From the NCBI RefSeq assembly GCF_030551255.1, contig NZ_CP130630.1:2895501-2959500 (forward strand): a stretch of 64,000 nucleotides of DNA, read 5' to 3'. A program made the position numbers and the translations under genes. Shown piece by piece: positions 59,280 through 64,000 of the stretch. The notes beneath the pieces were generated by a model. That model saw nothing but the letters and a program-made list of their open reading frames with translations, had not been told where the DNA came from and searched no databases. Source of the stretch: Streptomyces sp. NL15-2K. Its GTDB lineage: Bacteria; Actinomycetota; Actinomycetes; Streptomycetales; Streptomycetaceae. How positions within the stretch are numbered: the first letter of the stretch is position 1; the number at the start of each line of letters is the position of its first letter.

Positions 59280-59303
59280 GAGGGGCGGCTCGGGCCGCCC
59301 CTC
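59280..59303 (-). terminator. Hairpin after the HGxxPAAW gene
   Basis: GAGGGGCGGC (59280-59289) pairs perfectly with GCCGCCCCTC (59294-59303) around TCGG, 14 bp past the stop of the small membrane protein gene. Confidence 0.82.
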
Positions 59304-59317
59304 GAAGACAGTTCAGG

Positions 59318-59572
59318 TCAGCTCTCGACGCTCGCCGGCTCGCGCTTCTCCCCGGTCGTGTGGTGCACCGGGTGGGCGTTCTTCGGCTGGCCCAGGCCCA
59401 TCGCCCGCATGATCCAGCCGACGACACCACCGAGGACCACGATCGCCAGGCCGGCCCAGAAGCCCGCCGGCTGTGCCATCACCATGAAGGCGCCCGAGAC
59501 GCAGAAACCGATGAACGCGATAGTGACACCGGTCCAGGCGGCCGGGGTGTGACCGTGGCTGCTGCCCGCCAT
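59318..59572 (-). CDS. HGxxPAAW-motif small membrane protein
   Basis: 84 residues from the ATG at 59572. The N-terminal motif HGHTPAAW defines the family; two membrane helices follow, then a short charged tail. It is found next to trp genes across Streptomyces. Function unknown. Confidence 0.88.
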   Translation of the reverse strand: MAGSSHGHTPAAWTGVTIAFIGFCVSGAFMVMAQPAGFWAGLAIVVLGGVVGWIMRAMGLGQPKNAHPVHHTTGEKREPASVES

Positions 59573-59703
59573 GACTTGCTCCTCGTTGCTGTGTACGTGT
59601 CTGAGCCGGACGCTCATGGTCCATTGTCCCGCACGCGCGCGTGCGGGACGGTCCGGGGGTCGGCCCCACGGTTCTGGACCGGGCGGGCCCCGGGCCCTGT
59701 CGT

Positions 59704-60345
59704 CTACGCTCCGGTGGGGTCCTCGCCCCGGTCGAGGGCCTTCCAGAGCTCCTCGGGCCGGTCCGGGTCGACGGCGCGTGCGGTACGGCGTGGGCGGGGG
59801 GCTCCGTCGCGTTCGTAGCGGCCGGACATCGCGGGCCACAGGCGGCCGTAGCGCAGGGCGAGCAGTCCGGCGAGCAGGAGCAGGACGCCGCCGGCGGCCG
59901 CGACGTACGGCCAGGCGGTGTGGGAGAGCGCGTCCACGGTGGCCGAGGTGTCGCCGGAGGCCTTCGCGGCCTTCTCGTCGAGCGCGGAGCTGTCGGAGGC
60001 ACCGAGCAGGGCCGCGGCGATCGTGCCGGCGCCGGAGAGCGCGAGCAGGGCGGCTACCAGGAAACGGCCGGCCCGGCGGACGGCGAAGACGGCGACGAGC
60101 GCGGCGAGGCCCACTATGGCGAGGGCGGCGGGGACGCCGGTGACGTCGCTGCCCGTGGCGGTCAGCGGGAAGGCGCCGCCGGCCACCGTCGCGGTGCCCT
60201 GCGACCATTGCTGCCGGGTGGCCAGCAACGCGACGGCCGCGCCGAGCGCACCGCACAGCAGAGCGACAGCAAGACTGAGGCGGCCGGCCCGGGCGGGTCC
60301 TGCGGCTTCGGAACGGGGGTGAGGTGCGGCAGTCACGTACTCCAC
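59704..60345 (-). CDS. Trp-operon-associated membrane protein (TIGR02234)
   Basis: 213 residues from a GTG at 60345; a second GTG at 60336 is possible. Four hydrophobic helices: residues about 22-44, 70-90, 92-113 and 145-165. The pattern RQQWSQGTA in the first loop and the Arg-rich C-terminus are typical of the family, which sits beside trpE in actinobacteria. Function unknown. Confidence 0.85.
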   Translation of the reverse strand: MEYVTAAPHPRSEAAGPARAGRLSLAVALLCGALGAAVALLATRQQWSQGTATVAGGAFPLTATGSDVTGVPAALAIVGLAALVAVFAVRRAGRFLVAALLALSGAGTIAAALLGASDSSALDEKAAKASGDTSATVDALSHTAWPYVAAAGGVLLLLAGLLALRYGRLWPAMSGRYERDGAPRPRRTARAVDPDRPEELWKALDRGEDPTGA

Positions 60346-60415
60346 TATCGCGTGAACCCCGGGCGAACCGTCACCCGGGGCTCAGTGAGAAGCGCCCCAT
60401 TCTGCGAGAAGCGCC

Positions 60416-61894
60416 CTACTTGCCCAGCCGGTTGGCCGTGTGCACCGCCCGCAGGACCGCCGCCGCCTTGTTGCGGCACTCGGTGTCCTCGGCGACCGGG
60501 TCGGAGTCGGCGACGATGCCGGCGCCCGCCTGGACGTAGGCAGTGCCGTCACGGAGGAGGGCCGTGCGGATGGCGATGGCGGTGTCGGAGTCGCCGGCGA
60601 AGTCGAGATAGCCGACGCAACCGCCGTACAGGCCGCGCCTGGAGGGTTCCAGTTCGTCGATGATCTGCATCGCGCGCGGCTTGGGGGCGCCGGAGAGCGT
60701 GCCCGCCGGGAAGCACGCCGTCAGTACGTCGAAGGCCGAACGGCCCTGGGCGATCCGCCCCGTCACCGTCGAGACGATGTGCATGACGTGCGAGTACCGC
60801 TCGACGGACATGAAGTCGACGACCTCGACGGAGCCGGGCTCGCAGACGCGTCCGAGGTCGTTGCGCCCGAGGTCGACGAGCATCAGGTGCTCCGCGCGCT
60901 CCTTGGGGTCGGCCAGCAGTTCGTCGGCGAGGGCCTGGTCCTCCTGCGGGGTGGCCCCGCGGTGCCGGGTGCCGGCGATGGGGTGGACCATGGCCTGCCC
61001 GTCCTCGACCTTGACCAGGGCCTCTGGGGACGAGCCGACGACGTCGAAGCCGTCGAAGCGGAACAGGTACATGTACGGGGAGGGGTTGGTCGCCCGCAGC
61101 ACCCGGTACACGTCCAACGCGCTTGCCGTGCACGGTGTTTCGAAGCGCTGCGAGGGGACGACCTGGAAGGCCTCGCCCGCCCGGATGCGCTCCTTGATGT
61201 CCTCGACGGCCTCCTGGAAGTCGGGGCCGCCCCAGAGCGCGGTGTAGTCGGGCAGTTCGGAGGGCGGGAGCACGGCGGGCGGCTGGGCGACCGCGCGGGA
61301 GAGGTCGGCCTCCATGGCGTCCAGACGGGCCACGGCATCGGCGTACGACTCGTCGACGCCCGTGTCGAGGTCGTTGTGGTTGATCGCGTTGGCGATCAGC
61401 AGGACCGAGCCCTCCCAGTGGTCCATGACGGCGAGGTCGCTGGTGAGCAGCATGGTCAGCTCGGGCAGCTTCAGGTCGTCCCGCTCGCCGGGGCCGATCT
61501 TCTCCAGGCGGCGCACGATGTCGTAGCCGAGATAGCCGACCATGCCGCCGGTGAAGGGCGGCAGGCCCTCCTGGTGGGGCGTGTGCAGGGTCTCGATGGT
61601 GGCGCGCAGGGCGGCGAGCGGGTCGCCGTCCACGGGGACGCCGACGGGCGGGACGCCGAGCCAGTGCGCCTGGCCGTCGCGCTCGGTGAGCGTGCCGGTG
61701 GAGCGGACGCCGACGAAGGAGTAGCGGGACCACGAGCGGCCGTTCTCCGCGGACTCCAGCAGGAAGGTGCCGGTGCGCTCGGCGGCGAGCTTGCGGTAGA
61801 GCGCGACCGGAGTGTCGCCGTCGGCGAGGAGCTTGCGGGTGACGGGGATGACGCGGCGGTCGGTGGCGAGCTTGCGGAACGTCTCTAGGTCCAT
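60416..61894 (-). CDS. trpE: Anthranilate synthase component I
   Basis: 492 residues from the ATG at 61894. The tryptophan feedback site LLES lies in [19 protein letters not shown]. Catalytic segments are [33 protein letters not shown] and [11 protein letters not shown]. It makes anthranilate from chorismate with ammonia or a TrpG partner, which is not in the window. It is only 11 bp after hisI, so there is no room for a trp attenuator between them. Confidence 0.95.
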   Translation of the reverse strand: MDLETFRKLATDRRVIPVTRKLLADGDTPVALYRKLAAERTGTFLLESAENGRSWSRYSFVGVRSTGTLTERDGQAHWLGVPPVGVPVDGDPLAALRATIETLHTPHQEGLPPFTGGMVGYLGYDIVRRLEKIGPGERDDLKLPELTMLLTSDLAVMDHWEGSVLLIANAINHNDLDTGVDESYADAVARLDAMEADLSRAVAQPPAVLPPSELPDYTALWGGPDFQEAVEDIKERIRAGEAFQVVPSQRFETPCTASALDVYRVLRATNPSPYMYLFRFDGFDVVGSSPEALVKVEDGQAMVHPIAGTRHRGATPQEDQALADELLADPKERAEHLMLVDLGRNDLGRVCEPGSVEVVDFMSVERYSHVMHIVSTVTGRIAQGRSAFDVLTACFPAGTLSGAPKPRAMQIIDELEPSRRGLYGGCVGYLDFAGDSDTAIAIRTALLRDGTAYVQAGAGIVADSDPVAEDTECRNKAAAVLRAVHTANRLGK

Positions 61895-61905
61895 GGCGGC
61901 TGACC

Positions 61906-62376
61906 TTACTGATCCACGGCCGGTACGCCGGGATCGGCGCCGTCCTTGTCGATGTCGTCCTTGTCGATGCCGTCCTTGTCGCCGCTGCCCATGTCGCTGC
62001 TGCCCATGTCGATGCCGTCCTTGAGCAGCACATCGGCGTCGAAGCAGGTGCGCGCGCCGGTGTGGCAGGCGGCGCCGACCTGGTCGACCTTGACCAGCAC
62101 GGTGTCGGCGTCGCAGTCGAGGGCGACGGACTTGACCCACTGGAAGTGGCCGGAGGTGTCGCCCTTGACCCAGTACTCCCGGCGGCTGCGTGACCAGTAG
62201 GTGCAGCGGCCGGTGGTCAGGGTGCGGTGCAGCGCCTCGTCGTCCATCCAGCCCAGCATCAGCACCTCTCCGGTGTCGTACTGCTGGGCGATGGCGGGCA
62301 GGAGTCCGTCGGCGCTGCGCTTGAGGCGCGCCGCGATCTCCGCGTCGAGGTGACTGGATGGAGGCGTGCTGGTCAT
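61906..62376 (-). CDS. hisI: Phosphoribosyl-AMP cyclohydrolase with repeat tail
   Basis: 156 residues from the ATG at 62376; another ATG at 62385 is possible. Third step of histidine synthesis; the zinc and magnesium residues are in [22 protein letters not shown]. The enzyme normally ends near residue 118 (DADVLL); here 38 more residues follow, made of Lys/Asp/Gly/Ile repeats from a 15-bp array. Confidence 0.93.
   Translation of the reverse strand: MTSTPPSSHLDAEIAARLKRSADGLLPAIAQQYDTGEVLMLGWMDDEALHRTLTTGRCTYWSRSRREYWVKGDTSGHFQWVKSVALDCDADTVLVKVDQVGAACHTGARTCFDADVLLKDGIDMGSSDMGSGDKDGIDKDDIDKDGADPGVPAVDQ
61939..62023 (-). repeat. 15-bp repeat array in the hisI 3' end
   Basis: Units of the form GCC-GTC-CTT-GTC-GAT (plus strand) and variants with CCCATGTC follow one another in frame about five times, encoding the IDKD/DMGS tail. 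Confidence 0.85.
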
Positions 62377-62460
62377 GGTTGCCATTGTGCCGCGCGCCAC
62401 TGACAAGCCAGTTGGAGTGTCCACTGGGCGGACCTGGGGCGCGGTCGTAGGCTGGCTGCC

Positions 62461-63096
62461 ATGTCGACCTTCGCCAAGCGTGAACGACTTCTCCTGGCCG
62501 ACCTCTTGGAGGCCGTGGGCCCGGACGCCCCGACCCTCTGCGAGGGCTGGCGGACCCACGACCTGGCCGCGCACGTGGTGGTGCGCGAGCGCCGCCCCGA
62601 TGCCGCCGGCGGGATACTGATCAAGCAACTCGCGCCACGCCTGGAGAAGGTGATGGACGAGTTCACCGCGAAGCCGTACGCGGAGCTGATCCAGCTGATC
62701 CGGACCGGCCCGCCACGGTTCTCGCCCTTCCAGCTCAAGCAGCTCGACGAGGCGTCGAACACCATCGAGTTCTACGTCCACACCGAGGACGTCCGCCGCG
62801 CCCAGCCCGACTGGACACCGCGCGAACTCGACCCGGTATTCCAGGACGCCCTGTGGTCCCGCCTGGAGCGCACCGCCCGCCTGACGGGCCGCGGCGCTCC
62901 GACGGGCCTGGTGCTGCGCCGCCCGAACGGCCAGACGGCGGTCGCCCACCGCGGCACGCCGGTGGTGACGGCGACCGGCGAACCGTCGGAGCTGCTGCTG
63001 TTCCTGTACGGCCGCCAGAACGAGGCCAAGGTCGAGCTGGACGGCGACAAGGAGGCGATCGACAAGCTGCACGGGTCGAAGCAGCTCGGTATCTGA
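62461..63096 (+). CDS. TIGR03085-family metal-binding protein
   Basis: 211 residues. The family, named for a conserved actinobacterial TIGR model, belongs to the DinB/maleylpyruvate-isomerase-like four-helix fold. Histidines in [12 protein letters not shown] and [14 protein letters not shown] are at the positions of the metal ligands. Function unknown; mycothiol-dependent chemistry is a reasonable guess for the superfamily. It is divergent from hisI. Confidence 0.85.
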   Translation: MSTFAKRERLLLADLLEAVGPDAPTLCEGWRTHDLAAHVVVRERRPDAAGGILIKQLAPRLEKVMDEFTAKPYAELIQLIRTGPPRFSPFQLKQLDEASNTIEFYVHTEDVRRAQPDWTPRELDPVFQDALWSRLERTARLTGRGAPTGLVLRRPNGQTAVAHRGTPVVTATGEPSELLLFLYGRQNEAKVELDGDKEAIDKLHGSKQLGI

Positions 63097-63114
63097 GCAG
63101 AGGCAGACGGGGCC

Positions 63115-64000
63115 TCAGCGGGGCAGTTCCGCGCGCCGCAGGTCCCGTACCCCCAGGGCGACGACCCCGCCGAGCCCGCAGACCAGGGCGCTGATGACGA
63201 ACACCGGGCCGGTCCCCCAGGCGCCGATGGCCGCGGCGGACAGCGGCATGCTCAGCGGCGCGAAGCCGAGGCTCACCAGACCGGAGACGGCGGTGACGCG
63301 GCCCAGGTAGGCGGGGTCGGCCTGGGTCTGCAGCAGGGCGCCGCACGTGGCGCCGCTGAGCCCGGCGAGCAGCCCGATCAGCAGGGCCACCCCGACGGCC
63401 GCGAGGACGCCCGGGACGAAGGCGAGGCCGCCGATCGCCACCGAGCCCGCGAGGATGGCGTACGCCGCGACCTGCCCGGCGTGCGGCAGGCGCCCGCGCA
63501 CGGTCAGCAGGAGGGAGGCGGCGCCCGCGCCGGTGCCGAACCCGGCGAGCACCCAGCCCATGCCGGAGGCGCCCCAGCCGCGCTCGTCGGCGAGCAGGGT
63601 CAGGCCGACGTTGAGGGGGCCGACGAAGCCGAGGTCGCCGAGGGCGATGGCCGGCATCAGCGGGGCGAGGACGCGGTGCCGGCGTATGTAGCGCAGGCCC
63701 GCCACCAAGTCGCGCCAGGCGGTGTCACCCCGGGCGGCCGCCTTGTCGTCCGGGGGCAGCTCCCGCAGTCGTACGGAGACCAGCAGCGGCACCGACACCG
63801 CGATCAGCAGGCCCGCGAGGCCGAAGGCCGCCGTCGCGCCGCCGACCGCGACCGCGAGACCGCCGAGCGGGGCGCCGACGACGCTCGCGAAGCGGATTCC
63901 GAGGCCCCGCATGCCCTGCACGCGCGCGAGCTGGTCGCGGCTCGTCACGCGCGCGGGGAGGGCACCCACGGCCGGCATGAACACGGCGTCGACGGTGCCG
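63115..64000 (-). CDS. MFS transporter, C-terminal part (continues past the window)
   Basis: The frame is open to the right edge; at least 294 residues with about nine hydrophobic helices are visible. RVTSRDQLARVQGMRG and AGLRYIRRHRVLAPLMPAIALGD resemble MFS drug exporters related to enterobactin-exporter EntS or MacB-type MFS_3. The amino-terminal helices lie outside. The substrate cannot be told. Confidence 0.83.
   Translation of the reverse strand, partial: GTVDAVFMPAVGALPARVTSRDQLARVQGMRGLGIRFASVVGAPLGGLAVAVGGATAAFGLAGLLIAVSVPLLVSVRLRELPPDDKAAARGDTAWRDLVAGLRYIRRHRVLAPLMPAIALGDLGFVGPLNVGLTLLADERGWGASGMGWVLAGFGTGAGAASLLLTVRGRLPHAGQVAAYAILAGSVAIGGLAFVPGVLAAVGVALLIGLLAGLSGATCGALLQTQADPAYLGRVTAVSGLVSLGFAPLSMPLSAAAIGAWGTGPVFVISALVCGLGGVVALGVRDLRRAELPR

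Noticed and set aside
61895..61905. A trp attenuator before trpE
   Set aside because: Only 11 bp separate hisI and trpE, so no leader peptide or terminator fits.

Overview
This is a high-GC actinobacterial chromosome segment that reads as Streptomyces. The evidence is strong third-position G/C, frequent GTG starts with ATGA/GTGA overlaps, a small trpM gene inside trpCMBA, TIGR02234/HGxxPAAW/DUF2752 genes in the trp region, and dispersed repeats of a kind I associate with Streptomyces. From memory, the backbone order (branched-chain amino-acid transporter, ANTAR regulator, tRNA, pyruvate kinase, gltBD, VIT1, ADP-ribosylglycohydrolases, lgt, trp, hisI) matches the S. coelicolor SCO2008-SCO2044 region. 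I ran no search.

Layout. 1-1648: the tail of a molybdopterin oxidoreductase, a hotdog thioesterase and a secreted or membrane hypothetical. 1743-7433: livKHMGF transporter. 7520-9237: ANTAR regulator PdtaR, a 73-nt tRNA with anticodon CAA and its T-tract terminator, and a free-standing HTH-LAGLIDADG endonuclease gene. 9279-13547: pyruvate kinase, SIMPL protein, Tat-exported nucleotidase. 13584-16336: a two-gene decarboxylase plus N-hydroxylase unit of siderophore type. 16499-22298: PepN, a REC protein, chorismate mutase, a 165-bp tandem repeat, a GNAT and a zinc metallopeptidase. 22359-32511: an accessory cluster whose order and gene content match the mycobacterial KstR2 regulon for steroid C/D-ring (HIP) catabolism, with palindromic operators in both divergent promoters. 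32486-36066: orphan cytochrome b, a truncated MerR and a truncated aldo/keto reductase joined head to head, and a vWA protein. 36190-43410: gltD, gltB, VIT1-type transporter. 43670-53338: one coupled operon of four DraG-like ADP-ribosylglycohydrolases, a PfkB kinase split by an IS1182-type element, a CaiB/BaiF CoA-transferase and a CitE-like lyase. 53473-63096: lgt, DsbA-like protein, trpA, trpB, trpM, trpC, small membrane proteins, trpE, hisI and a TIGR03085 protein. 63115-64000: a partial MFS transporter.

Most notable points: (i) a complete HIP-type steroid-degradation regulon in a streptomycete, in which nearly every gene junction carries its own short tandem repeat; (ii) a tRNA with a leucine anticodon but a short class I variable loop beside a LAGLIDADG gene; (iii) the four-paralogue ADP-ribosylglycohydrolase operon with kinase, CoA-transferase and lyase, now broken by an IS whose removal restores the kinase frame exactly; (iv) dispersed repeats that sit in frame inside gltB and one ADP-ribosylglycohydrolase; (v) a deletion that removed both start regions of a divergent MerR/aldo-keto reductase pair.
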